A stretch of 40,358 bases of DNA from Lysobacterales bacterium (GTDB lineage Bacteria > Pseudomonadota > Gammaproteobacteria > Xanthomonadales > SZUA-5), in assembly GCA_019187485.1 (NCBI GenBank), contig JABAQR010000001.1, positions 1-40,358 of the forward strand. The letters run 5' to 3'. The notes below the pieces were generated by a model that searched no databases, was not told the DNA's origin, and saw nothing but the letters and a program-made list of their open reading frames with translations. Below are positions 25,638-33,330 of the stretch, one piece after another; within the stretch, counting starts at the first letter, position 1; every line of letters starts with the position of its first letter. Made by a program: the position numbers and the translations under genes.

Positions 25638-27251
25638 ATGTCCCGCACCCGGGAGTACCCGCTGCCGTCCGTTCATGCCGTGCGCACGCTCGAGGCGCTC
25701 GGGTGGAGTGCGCTGTTGGTGTGGATCGGTGCTTTCGTTTCGCTGGGTTATCCGTGGACGATGGTGGGTGTCTACACCGATGGGCTGAGTTATCTGTCGA
25801 TCGCGGACGCCATCCACCGCGGCATCGGGGATCCGGCCAGCGTGGCCGGCCTGCATGCGCTGAGGGGCGGGCGTTTTCCGCCCGGTTATCCAGCCTACCT
25901 GTCGCTGTTCGGCGCTGGCGTCGACGCGGTCGGCATGCGCGCGGCCAACCTGGCGCAGATGACTGCGGTACTGCTGATGGCCGCAGGGGTGTTCGGTTTC
26001 CTGCGTTGCCGCACCGGTTCGCGACGGTCGGCCCTGCTCGGTCTGCTCTACGTGCTCAGTCTGCCCTTCATTCAGCCGTGGTCGCTGGAGTTGATCTCCG
26101 AACCGTTGTTCGTCGCGATCATGCTCGCGGCATGCTGGGTGGCGGCTTCCGGCGCGATCGCTCCTCGCTGGTTCTGGGTCGCCGCACTGCTCGGCCTGGC
26201 CTGCCTGGTGCGCATGCTCGGCATCGCGTTGCTGCCGGTCCTGGTGCTGTGGGTCTGGCGTCGCGAGCGTTCGATCATGCGCGCGCTGGTGGCCGGCATC
26301 ATCGCATCGGCACCGATCATGGCCTGGCTTGCCTTCCAGTGGCAGGCGGGATTGCAGACTCAGGCGACCTACGTGGGCGAATTCGAGGCGGCGACGCGAG
26401 CGCAATCGCCGCTGTCGCTGGCGACGCTGGCCGCCAACCTGGCGGGCCTGGGGGCGGCGCTCTCGCCGAGGTACCTGTCGTCGTTGCCGGCTGCCGTCCT
26501 GGTGGCGATCCTGGTGCTGACCGCGGCGATCCGCCTGGCCGAGCCTGGACGGCGGTTCGAGTTGGCGACCCTGTTCCTCGGCTCCCTGCTGGTCGTCCTC
26601 ATGCTGTGGCCCTATCCCGAACACCAGCCGCGTCTGGCCGGCCCGGTGGCGCCGCTGGTGGCGGGGCTGGCGCTCGCTCCCGGCGAGCGGGCCGAACGTG
26701 CCAGAGTCCTTCAGACGGTGTTGCGTTGCCTGCTTTGGGTGGGCATCGGTGTGGGTTTCCTGTGCGGCACGCACCGGATGATCCAGGCCCGTTTCGAGAT
26801 CGCGGATCCCGAGCTGCGCGTGTACTCCCGCAACGTGGTCGTCCACAATCGTCGGAACCCGATGCGCGAAGTGGAGAATTACCATCGCATCCTGCTCGCG
26901 GCGGAGCAGGCCGCGAGCATCATCGGGCGCGGTGCCTGCATGAGTACGACACTGCCGTCGCTGGTGCGGCTGCGCGCACCGACGCAGGTGCGCGCCGTGC
27001 CCCGGCCTTTCGCCTGGGAGCGGAACGGCTGCGACTATGTCCTGGCGATCAATGCGAGCTTCCTCGGGACGCCGGCCCTGTATCCGCTGCACGAGCCGGG
27101 CCTCACGCACGAGACCGTCCTGGTTTCGCGCTTTCCGGATGGGCCGTTCGCCGCGGTCCTGATGCGCCGGCCAACCCGGGCGGCGACGTCCGCGAGCGAG
27201 CCGGGCGACCGCCCCGAAGACGCGCAGGCGCGGGAACATCGGTTGCGATGA
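25638..27251 (+). CDS. Polytopic membrane protein, GT39/PMT-like glycosyltransferase candidate
   Basis: A 537-residue protein with about ten hydrophobic helices up to ~residue 385 and a soluble C-terminal part. The first periplasmic loop reads VYTDGLSYLSIADAIHRG and then GGRFPPGYPAYL. An acidic residue followed by xxYL and a later PPGYP is the arrangement seen in dolichyl-phosphate-mannose-mannosyltransferase-like GT-C proteins of bacteria. The rest is divergent, so the family call is tentative. ATG 25638 was chosen because it directly precedes the first helix; GAG-like purines upstream are weak. It lies alone between bioH and the ABC pair, separated from the latter by 157 bases. It could be an uncharacterised envelope glycosyltransferase or simply a membrane protein of unknown role. 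Confidence 0.65.
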   Translation: MSRTREYPLPSVHAVRTLEALGWSALLVWIGAFVSLGYPWTMVGVYTDGLSYLSIADAIHRGIGDPASVAGLHALRGGRFPPGYPAYLSLFGAGVDAVGMRAANLAQMTAVLLMAAGVFGFLRCRTGSRRSALLGLLYVLSLPFIQPWSLELISEPLFVAIMLAACWVAASGAIAPRWFWVAALLGLACLVRMLGIALLPVLVLWVWRRERSIMRALVAGIIASAPIMAWLAFQWQAGLQTQATYVGEFEAATRAQSPLSLATLAANLAGLGAALSPRYLSSLPAAVLVAILVLTAAIRLAEPGRRFELATLFLGSLLVVLMLWPYPEHQPRLAGPVAPLVAGLALAPGERAERARVLQTVLRCLLWVGIGVGFLCGTHRMIQARFEIADPELRVYSRNVVVHNRRNPMREVENYHRILLAAEQAASIIGRGACMSTTLPSLVRLRAPTQVRAVPRPFAWERNGCDYVLAINASFLGTPALYPLHEPGLTHETVLVSRFPDGPFAAVLMRRPTRAATSASEPGDRPEDAQAREHRLR

Positions 27252-27408
27252 GGTCCGTGGCGCGATGCAGTGCAAGTGCCTGCTCGATCCTGTGCCGCAG
27301 GATGCGTACGCGTCGCTGTGGGTCGTCGCCAGGGCGCTCGCGGGTCGGGCCACCCAGGTGCGAGACTCCGCTCATCCTCCCTCGGGCGGGGATGCCACGG
27401 GACCGGGA

Positions 27409-28287
27409 ATGATCGTCGCAACGGCCGCACTCGACATTCATGGTCTGCGCAAATGTTTCGGCGCGCAGACTGTGCTCGATTACCTCGACTGGGAGGTGCC
27501 GGCGGGCCGCGTGATCGGTCTGCTCGGGCGCAATGGCGCCGGCAAGTCGACGCTGATCCGCTGCGCGCTCGGGCTGTCGCCGGTCGACGGCGGGGAGGTG
27601 CGCCTGTTCGGCGAAGCAGTAGCGACGTTGCGGCCGGAGACCCTGCATCGCGTGGGCTATGTGCCACAGAGTTTCGACCTGTTCCCGTGGATGCGCGTGC
27701 GCCAGTACCTCGGCTTCCACGCGGCCTTCTACGCGCGCTGGAACCGGGAGTTGGTGGACGGCCTGCTGGGGCGCTGGGAAGTGGATGCGGCCAAGAAGAT
27801 CGGCGAGCTCTCGCAGGGCCAGCGACAGAAGCTCGCGATCATCCGCGCGATCGCGCCGGACCCGGACCTGCTGCTGCTGGACGAGCCGGTCGCCAGCCTC
27901 GATCCGCAGACACGCCGGCTGTTCCTCGCCGAACTGTTGCGGATCACGCGACGTCCCGGCAAGACCGTGGTCTTCTCCACCCACATCACCACCGACCTCG
28001 AACGCGCCGACGCCGAGATCGCACTGCTGAAAGCGGGGCGCATCCAGTTCTCGGCAGACCTGCCGACGCTGAAGGCGCGTGTGCGCCGCATCGACCTGTC
28101 CGGACCCTTGCCCGATCCCGGATTCCGTCACCCTGGCATTCTCCGCCATGCGCGCGACGAGGGGCAGGCGCACTGGATCGTCGACGGCCTCGACGATGCG
28201 GCGATCACCGAGCTCGCCGCGCGCAGTGGCAGCGTCTGGCAGGCCAGCGCCATGAGTCTCGAAGACATCTTCATCGAGCTTGGCTGA
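27409..28287 (+). CDS. ABC transporter ATPase
   Basis: A 292-residue nucleotide-binding subunit of the CcmA/NatA-like exporter class. Walker A GRNGAGKST (residues 40-48), Q-loop PQSFDLFPWM (~86-95), a changed signature LSQGQ (~134-138, normally LSGGQ), Walker B LLLLDEP (~155-161), D-loop SLDPQ and switch His in STHITTD (~190). The ~75 residues after the ATPase core form the extra C-terminal domain typical of this class. ATG 27409 was preferred to 27265 because the additional 48 residues are not family-like. Its TGA overlaps the ATG of the membrane partner (TGATG), so the two are translationally coupled. Confidence 0.9.
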   Translation: MIVATAALDIHGLRKCFGAQTVLDYLDWEVPAGRVIGLLGRNGAGKSTLIRCALGLSPVDGGEVRLFGEAVATLRPETLHRVGYVPQSFDLFPWMRVRQYLGFHAAFYARWNRELVDGLLGRWEVDAAKKIGELSQGQRQKLAIIRAIAPDPDLLLLDEPVASLDPQTRRLFLAELLRITRRPGKTVVFSTHITTDLERADAEIALLKAGRIQFSADLPTLKARVRRIDLSGPLPDPGFRHPGILRHARDEGQAHWIVDGLDDAAITELAARSGSVWQASAMSLEDIFIELG

Positions 28288-29714
28288 TGAAACTGGCCTA
28301 CCGGCGCGCGCTCTCGCGCGGCACCCTCGCGCTGCTGCGACTGCCGCCGCAGCGCTATCTGTTCGGCTGCTGCCTGCTCGGACTGCTGTGGCTGGCCGGC
28401 TGGTCGCTGCCGCTGCTCTCGGGAAAGCCGAAGCTGGCGATCATCGGTATCGTCGCACATGGCTACGTGCTGATGTTCGTCGGCCTGCTGAGCGCGATGG
28501 TGTGGGTCTCGGTGTGCCGGCCAGAGACCCAGATCGTCCCCGGGTTCAAGCGTGCGCTGGCGATGGTCTGGCTGCTGTACGGTCTGTTCGGCGTGCTCCT
28601 GCCGGCGGTGATCGCCGGCGCCACGGGTTTCCCGGTGCTGCTCGGCGCATCCCTGCTGGCGCTGGTGCTGACGACCTCGATCGCCAGCGGCAGCGGCATC
28701 AAATGGGCCGCGTTGCTGTGGTTGTCGCCGCTGCTGTTCGTCGTCTGGCCGGAGTTCGCCGGCGAGCTGTGGGCGGCGCTGCGTTTCAACCGCCTGGCAC
28801 CGGCGCTGCCGCTGGTGTGCTCGGCGCTGATCCTGCGCGCGACGTGGAAGCGGCTGATGCTGGTCAGCGACGGCGCGCCGACGCTGTCGCCGGCCGACCT
28901 CAATCCCTCCGACCTCAGCGCCAGCGCCGACGCCGCGCGCATCCGCCAGGCGGGCGTGCTCGCGCAATGGTTGCAGAACGCGCAATACGCCCTGTCGGCG
29001 CGCATCTTCGACGGCGTGCTCGCGGCGCTCGGCCGCGGGCGCCGTGGCGCCGACCGGCGCGCGCTCGGGCTGATGCTGATGCCGAATGCGCACCTGGCCG
29101 GCGTGCTCGTCGAGTGCCTGCTGACCGCGCTGCTGCTTGGCGTGTTCGTGCTGCTGTTCGGCAGCCAGAAGAGCGGTGGCCCGCCGATCGGCATGGTCGC
29201 GAGCTACATCGGATTGCTGACCGCGATGCGCTTCCAGGGCCTGCATCGGGCCACCCTGATGCTGCGACCCAGTCTGGTCGACGTGTACTTCGCGCTCGCT
29301 CCTCGTTCCCAGCTCGATTTCGGCGAGGTGATCGTGCGCGTCTTGTACCGCTCTCTCGGTCCGTCGATGGCTTTCGCCATCACCCTGCTGCTGCTCGGCG
29401 CAGGCATCTGCCCGGAGGCGCAACGCCTGCCGCTGCTGCTCGGCGGCGGCGTCGGCGCGCTCGCGAGCAGTCTCGTCGGCCTCGGCATCGTGCTGATGCA
29501 GCTCGATGCCGAGCGGCCGCGGATGCTGCTCGGCCTGTTCCTGCTCTGCCTGCTCGGCTCGATCCCGACCGCGCTGTGCGTGGCCGCGGCGCTGGCTTCC
29601 TGGCAGGCACTCGCGGTGGTCGGCGCGATGGTGCTCGCCGGTGCCGGCGGCTTTCTCGCACACGCCCACCGCGAGGCCACGCATTGGCCGATCCGCTTCG
29701 ACGCACCGCTGTGA
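28287..29714 (+). CDS. Membrane partner of the ABC ATPase, unrecognised family
   Basis: A 475-residue protein with two blocks of about six hydrophobic helices separated by a cytoplasmic segment around residues 195-260 (PTLSPADLNPSDLSASADAARIR...). It is coupled to the ATPase gene by a one-base overlap and is therefore its permease. It is unlike the ABC-2 permeases I know: it has no ABC-2 signature block, and its two halves suggest an internal duplication or a full-length two-lobed subunit. The short amphipathic start (MKLAYRRALSRGTLALLRLPPQRYLFG) resembles a membrane-entry helix. The substrate is unknown. The stop lies 13 bases from the oppositely oriented ribB stop. Confidence 0.75.
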   Translation: MKLAYRRALSRGTLALLRLPPQRYLFGCCLLGLLWLAGWSLPLLSGKPKLAIIGIVAHGYVLMFVGLLSAMVWVSVCRPETQIVPGFKRALAMVWLLYGLFGVLLPAVIAGATGFPVLLGASLLALVLTTSIASGSGIKWAALLWLSPLLFVVWPEFAGELWAALRFNRLAPALPLVCSALILRATWKRLMLVSDGAPTLSPADLNPSDLSASADAARIRQAGVLAQWLQNAQYALSARIFDGVLAALGRGRRGADRRALGLMLMPNAHLAGVLVECLLTALLLGVFVLLFGSQKSGGPPIGMVASYIGLLTAMRFQGLHRATLMLRPSLVDVYFALAPRSQLDFGEVIVRVLYRSLGPSMAFAITLLLLGAGICPEAQRLPLLLGGGVGALASSLVGLGIVLMQLDAERPRMLLGLFLLCLLGSIPTALCVAAALASWQALAVVGAMVLAGAGGFLAHAHREATHWPIRFDAPL

Positions 29715-29727
29715 GTGCGCAATCGCC

Positions 29728-30804
29728 CTATACGTACTCCACCACCTCCAGCCCATAACCCGCCAGGCCGAGGTAGCGCCTGCGCGTGCCGAGCACGCGC
29801 AGGCGCCGGCAGCCGAGCTCGGCGAGGATCTGCGCGCCGATGCCGGTGGTGCGCCAGGGCGCGGCGTCGGGAGTGTGCGGAGCGCCGGCGAGGCGGGCGA
29901 GCAGCGCCTCGTCGTCCGGACGGTCGCCGATCAGCACCAGCACACCACTGCCGGCATCGGCGATGCGCGCCAGCGCGCGCCGCAGCGGCGTGCCGAAATC
30001 CGGGCGCTCGATGGCGAGCACGTCGCTCCAGTCGTTGCGGGTGTGCACGCGCACCAGCGTCGGGGTTTCCGCCTGGGGCGTGCCAAGCACCAGCGCGTGG
30101 TGCAACTGGCGCGCGAGGGTGTCGCGCCAGACCACCAGCCGGAAGCGCCCGCACGCGGTATCGACCGGCTGCTCGGTCACCCGTTCGACGGTCCGTTCGG
30201 TGGTGAGGCGATGGCGGATCAGGTCGGCGATGGTGCCGAGCTTCAGGCCGTGCCGCTGCGCGTACACTTCGAGTTGCGGGCGCCGCGCCATGTGGCCGTC
30301 CTCGCCCATGATCTCGACCAGCACCCCGGCCGACTCCACGCCTGCCAGCCGTGCGAGGTCGACCGCGGCCTCGGTGTGGCCGGCGCGCGCGAGCACGCCA
30401 CCGGGCTGCGCCATCAGCGGGAACACGTGGCCGGGCTGGACGATGTCCTCGGCGACCGCGTCCGGTGCCACCGCGGTGCGGATGGTGTGGGCGCGGTCGT
30501 AGGCGGAGATCCCGGTGCTGATGCCCTCGGCGGCCTCGATCGAGGCGGTGAAGGCGGTGCCCATGCGGGTGGCGTTGCGCGCCACCATCGGGCCGATGCC
30601 GAGGCGCTTGCAGCGCTCGCGCGTGAGCGCCAGGCAGATCAGCCCGCGCGCCTCGCGCGCCATGAAGTTGATGTCTTCCGGCCGCACCTTGCTGGCGGCC
30701 ATGATCAAATCGCCTTCGTTCTCGCGATCCTCGTCGTCGAGGACCACCACCATGCGCCCGGCGGCGATGTCGGCGAGGAGCTCGGGGATGGTGGAGAAAC
30801 CCAT
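29728..30804 (-). CDS. ribB: 3,4-dihydroxy-2-butanone-4-phosphate synthase with degenerate GTP cyclohydrolase II domain (RibBX type)
   Basis: A 358-residue protein. Residues 1 to ~205 are a complete RibB that makes 3,4-dihydroxy-2-butanone 4-phosphate from ribulose 5-phosphate for riboflavin synthesis: DDEDRENEGDLIMAA (acidic metal/substrate loop), GTAFTASIEA, PGHVFPLMAQPGGVLARAGHTEAAVDL. The remaining ~150 residues follow the outline of RibA (LVRVHTRNDWSDVL... IGAQILAELG..RLR.L) but lack the zinc-binding cysteines (CxxxxxxxxxxCxC) and the catalytic region, so GTP cyclohydrolase II activity is not expected. This bifunctional-looking but half-dead form is known in Proteobacteria as RibBX. No FMN riboswitch was seen upstream; that region is filled by a heptad inverted repeat. 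Confidence 0.9.
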   Translation of the reverse strand: MGFSTIPELLADIAAGRMVVVLDDEDRENEGDLIMAASKVRPEDINFMAREARGLICLALTRERCKRLGIGPMVARNATRMGTAFTASIEAAEGISTGISAYDRAHTIRTAVAPDAVAEDIVQPGHVFPLMAQPGGVLARAGHTEAAVDLARLAGVESAGVLVEIMGEDGHMARRPQLEVYAQRHGLKLGTIADLIRHRLTTERTVERVTEQPVDTACGRFRLVVWRDTLARQLHHALVLGTPQAETPTLVRVHTRNDWSDVLAIERPDFGTPLRRALARIADAGSGVLVLIGDRPDDEALLARLAGAPHTPDAAPWRTTGIGAQILAELGCRRLRVLGTRRRYLGLAGYGLEVVEYV

Positions 30805-30830
30805 GGGCGGCTAGTGCGCCGGGAGTACGC

Positions 30831-30964
30831 GGCACGGGGCACGGGGCACGGGTGCGCCGTGACAGAGCCATGCGCCGCCTCCGGCCTTCGAAACCCGTGG
30901 GCCTGGGGCGGCGTCTTCGACTGACGCGCGATTCCCGTGCCTCGTACCCCGTGCCCCGTGCCCC
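30831..30964. repeat. GTGCCCC-word inverted repeat between purD and ribB
   Basis: The left arm (30831-30852) contains three copies of GGGCACG-type words; the right arm (30933-30964) contains CCCGTGCC words, one of them altered (CTCGTAC). The arms are reverse complements around an ~80-base centre. The right arm ends one base before the purD stop codon (30966-30968). It uses the same word as the array at 6117-6234. Confidence 0.88.
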
Positions 30965-30965
30965 C

Positions 30966-32249
30966 TCATCCGCGCGGCTCCAGCCCGCGCAGGCCGATAT
31001 CGCGGCGGCAGAACATGCCGAGCCAGGTCAGGCTCTCGACGCGCTGGTAGGCGAGCCGGCGCGCGGCCGCGAGGTCCTCGCCGAGCGCGCACACCGTCAG
31101 CACGCGGCCGCCGTCGGTGCAGGCCACGCCGTCGCGCATGCGCGTGGCCGCGTGGAAGACCTTGACGCCGTCCATCTGGGTGACCGCCAGGCCGGTGATC
31201 GCGTCGCCCTTGCGCACCTCGCCGGGATAGCCCTGCGCGGCAAGCACCACGGCAATCGCCGGACGCGGATCCCAGCGGCATTCGACTTCGCCCAGACGCC
31301 CGTCGAGCGCGGCTTCGATCAGCTCCAGCAGGTCGCTCTGCAGCCGCAGCATCACCGGTTGCGTTTCCGGATCGCCGAAACGCACGTTGAACTCGACCAC
31401 GCGCGGCTGGCCGGCGGCATCGATCATCAGCCCGGCGTAGAGGAAACCGGTGAAGGGCATGCCCTCGCGCGCGAGCCCGGCCAGGGTTGGCTCGATGATC
31501 GTGCGGCGCACGCGCTGGTCGACCTCGTGGCTGACCACCGGCGCCGGCGAGTAGGCGCCCATGCCGCCGGTGTTGGGCCCGAGGTCGCCGTCGTCGCGGC
31601 GCTTGTGGTCCTGCGAGCTGGCCATCGCGAGGTATTGCTCGCCGGCGGCGAGCACGATGTAGCTGGCTTCCTCGCCGGCCATGAACTCCTCGACGACCAC
31701 CCGCCGGCCGGCTTCGCCGAGCGTGCCCGCGCCGAGCATCGCGGCGAGCGCGTCCTCGGCCTCGGCGAGCGTCTGCGCCACCACCACGCCCTTGCCGGCG
31801 GCGAGCCCATCGGCCTTGATCACGATCGGCGCGCCGCGGGAGCGCACATGCGCGAGCGCCGGCGCGAGTTCGGTGAACACCGCGTAGCCGGCGGTCGGGA
31901 TCGCGTGGCGCGCCAGGAAGTGCTTGGCGAAGGACTTGCTGGCTTCCAGTTGCGCTGCGGCGCGGCTGGGTCCGAAGCAGCGCAGGCCGGCGGCCCGGAA
32001 GGCGTCGACCACGCCCAGCGACAGGGGCGCCTCCGGCCCGATCACCGTCAGGTCCACGCGCTCCTCGCGCGCCAGCCGCACCAGGCCCTCGACGTCGGTG
32101 GCAGCCACCGCGACGTTGCGCATGCCGGGCTCGAGCGCGGTGCCGGCGTTACCGGGCGCGAGCAGGATCTCGCGCACCCGCGGCGACTGCCGCAGACGCC
32201 AGGCGAGTGCGTGCTCGCGGCCGCCGCCGCCGACCATCAGCAGCGTCAT
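30966..32249 (-). CDS. purD: Phosphoribosylamine-glycine ligase (GAR synthetase)
   Basis: A 427-residue ATP-grasp enzyme, second step of purine synthesis: 5-phosphoribosylamine + glycine + ATP to GAR. Family blocks in order: MVGGGGREHALAW at the N terminus, IGPEAPLSLGVVDAF, FGPSRAAAQLEASKSFAK, IVIKADGLAAGKGVVVA (ATP-grasp), SQDHKRRDDGDLGPNTGGMGAYSPAP, VVEFNVRFGDPETQ (metal/ATP site), and a normal C-terminal domain. Length is usual. ATG 32249 matches the family start; a GTG at 32267 in frame would overlap the pagL stop and add six residues. It is the third gene behind a small secreted protein and pagL with very short gaps, an unexpected operon partner set for a purine enzyme. purH is not visible nearby. 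Confidence 0.96.
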   Translation of the reverse strand: MTLLMVGGGGREHALAWRLRQSPRVREILLAPGNAGTALEPGMRNVAVAATDVEGLVRLAREERVDLTVIGPEAPLSLGVVDAFRAAGLRCFGPSRAAAQLEASKSFAKHFLARHAIPTAGYAVFTELAPALAHVRSRGAPIVIKADGLAAGKGVVVAQTLAEAEDALAAMLGAGTLGEAGRRVVVEEFMAGEEASYIVLAAGEQYLAMASSQDHKRRDDGDLGPNTGGMGAYSPAPVVSHEVDQRVRRTIIEPTLAGLAREGMPFTGFLYAGLMIDAAGQPRVVEFNVRFGDPETQPVMLRLQSDLLELIEAALDGRLGEVECRWDPRPAIAVVLAAQGYPGEVRKGDAITGLAVTQMDGVKVFHAATRMRDGVACTDGGRVLTVCALGEDLAAARRLAYQRVESLTWLGMFCRRDIGLRGLEPRG

Positions 32250-32263
32250 GCGACGCAGCGCGC

Positions 32264-32731
32264 TCACCAGCGGTAGCCGATCGACAGCAGGTTCTCGCCG
32301 TCGTTATTGCCGCCGGTGTTCGCATTGGAGATGTGGCGGAAGGCGATCGTCAGGTGGCTGCGCGCCCAGCCCAGCGAGGTCACGAGCTGGGCGCTGCTGG
32401 ACAGCAGCGTGGTTTCGCGCGCGACCACCGCGACGCCGGCGCCGACGAAGAAGCCGCCGAAGTGCTTGCGCAGCCCGGCACCGACGAAGAAGTTGTCGCG
32501 GCGGTCGATCTCCAGGACCTGGCCATCGCGACCACGGATCGCGCCACCCAGCAACTCGATGTGGATGTCGGCGCGCTTCCAGCGTTCGATCGGGTGCAGC
32601 CAGGAGCCGACCACGCCCTGGGAGGTCTCGCCATCGATCTCGTCGACGTGCGCATAGCCGATCTCGAACTCGGCCCGCGCCGGTGCGACGCAGGCCAGGT
32701 AGAGCGTGGTGGCGGCGAGCCAGCGTTTCAT
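32264..32731 (-). CDS. pagL: PagL-like lipid A 3-O-deacylase
   Basis: A 155-residue outer-membrane beta-barrel protein with a signal peptide (LAATTLYLACVAPARA). Alternating hydrophobic strands and the final aromatic residue (IGYRW, C-terminal Trp) fit an 8-stranded barrel. The catalytic triad of PagL is visible in the C-terminal third: RHISNANTG supplies His and Ser two residues apart, and Glu follows in NNDGENLL, 13 residues after the His (14 in the Pseudomonas enzyme). PagL removes the 3-O acyl chain from lipid A, which alters LPS recognition and membrane packing. It lies 19 bases after the upstream gene and 14 before purD, all on the minus strand. Identification rests on motif and barrel layout, as overall identity in this family is low. 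Confidence 0.82.
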   Translation of the reverse strand: MKRWLAATTLYLACVAPARAEFEIGYAHVDEIDGETSQGVVGSWLHPIERWKRADIHIELLGGAIRGRDGQVLEIDRRDNFFVGAGLRKHFGGFFVGAGVAVVARETTLLSSSAQLVTSLGWARSHLTIAFRHISNANTGGNNDGENLLSIGYRW

Positions 32732-32750
32732 CGTGCTCCTCCGGCGGCGT

Positions 32751-33254
32751 TCAGCGGATGCGCTTGACCAGCGTGGTGCGGTTCAGACCTTCGATCTTCA
32801 GGCGCCAGGAACCGAAGGCCCCCGGTTTGATGGTCACGGCCGGATCGACCAGATCGACGATGTAGCGATCATTCTCGACCTGCTGCCAGACCTGACCGTT
32901 CTCCAGGTGGAACTCGGTCTTGCCGGACCAGCCTTTGAAGGCTCCCAGGATGCGGCTGCCGAATTCCTCGCGGCGCGCGTTCTCGAAGCCGACCATCGAC
33001 GCGCCGGCGGTCGGCGCCGTCGCGGACGGCTGGTCCTGCGCCGCCGCGGCGGCAACGGTCGGATCGGCGAGTCGCACGTTGCGCTCGATCCAGGCGTTGA
33101 GTGCCGCCAATTCGGCCTCGCTGAGCTTGTCGAGCCCGGCCTGCCGAAAGTCCTGCGCGCTCATGCGCTCTTCCAGCGAGGAGAAGCTCGGACTTCGCGC
33201 GAGCGCGAACGGGCCAAGGCCGATCATCAGGAGGACAGCGAGCACACGGCGCAT
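32751..33254 (-). CDS. Small secreted protein of unknown function
   Basis: A 167-residue protein with signal peptide (RRVLAVLLMIGLGPFALA). The mature N terminus (FSSLEERMSAQDFRQAGLDKLSEAELAALNAWIE) is a helical module I recall as frequent in Xanthomonadales envelope proteins; the second half is a small beta domain (GRYIVDL-like, KPGAFGSWRLKIEGLNRTTLVKRI). An Ala/Thr/Pro linker joins them. ATG 33254 is followed directly by the signal. A TATCCT -10-like box lies about 28 bases upstream within the dyad GCGCGC-GAGGATA-GCGCGC (33275-33293), suggesting a promoter for this gene, pagL and purD. No function can be assigned. Confidence 0.7.
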   Translation of the reverse strand: MRRVLAVLLMIGLGPFALARSPSFSSLEERMSAQDFRQAGLDKLSEAELAALNAWIERNVRLADPTVAAAAAQDQPSATAPTAGASMVGFENARREEFGSRILGAFKGWSGKTEFHLENGQVWQQVENDRYIVDLVDPAVTIKPGAFGSWRLKIEGLNRTTLVKRIR

Positions 33255-33274
33255 GGGCAGGTTCCCGGATGAAA

Positions 33275-33293
33275 GCGCGCGAGGATAGCGCGC
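33275..33293 (-). promoter_or_regulatory. GCGCGC dyad around a -10-like TATCCT
   Basis: Arms GCGCGC (33275-33280 and 33288-33293) flank GAGGATA, which on the minus strand reads TATCCTC. The box lies about 28 bases before the start codon at 33254, a normal distance for a -10 element. No good -35 was found at 17 bases. Confidence 0.35.
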
Positions 33294-33330
33294 AGGCCGC
33301 CGCTTGCGGATCGCGCGCGTCCGCGGGTGT

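Noticed and set aside
25340..25648. 102-codon minus-strand frame in the gap after bioH
   Set aside because: Translation is Arg/Ser/Thr-rich without structure, no ribosome binding site; treated as non-coding.
30805..30965. FMN riboswitch upstream of ribB
   Set aside because: None of the conserved RFN elements could be found; the interval is filled by a GTGCCCC-word inverted repeat.
32249..32267. GTG at 32267 as the purD start
   Set aside because: It would add VSALRR before the conserved MTLLMVGGGGREHAL start and overlap the pagL stop; the ATG at 32249 fits the family. The GTG cannot be excluded.
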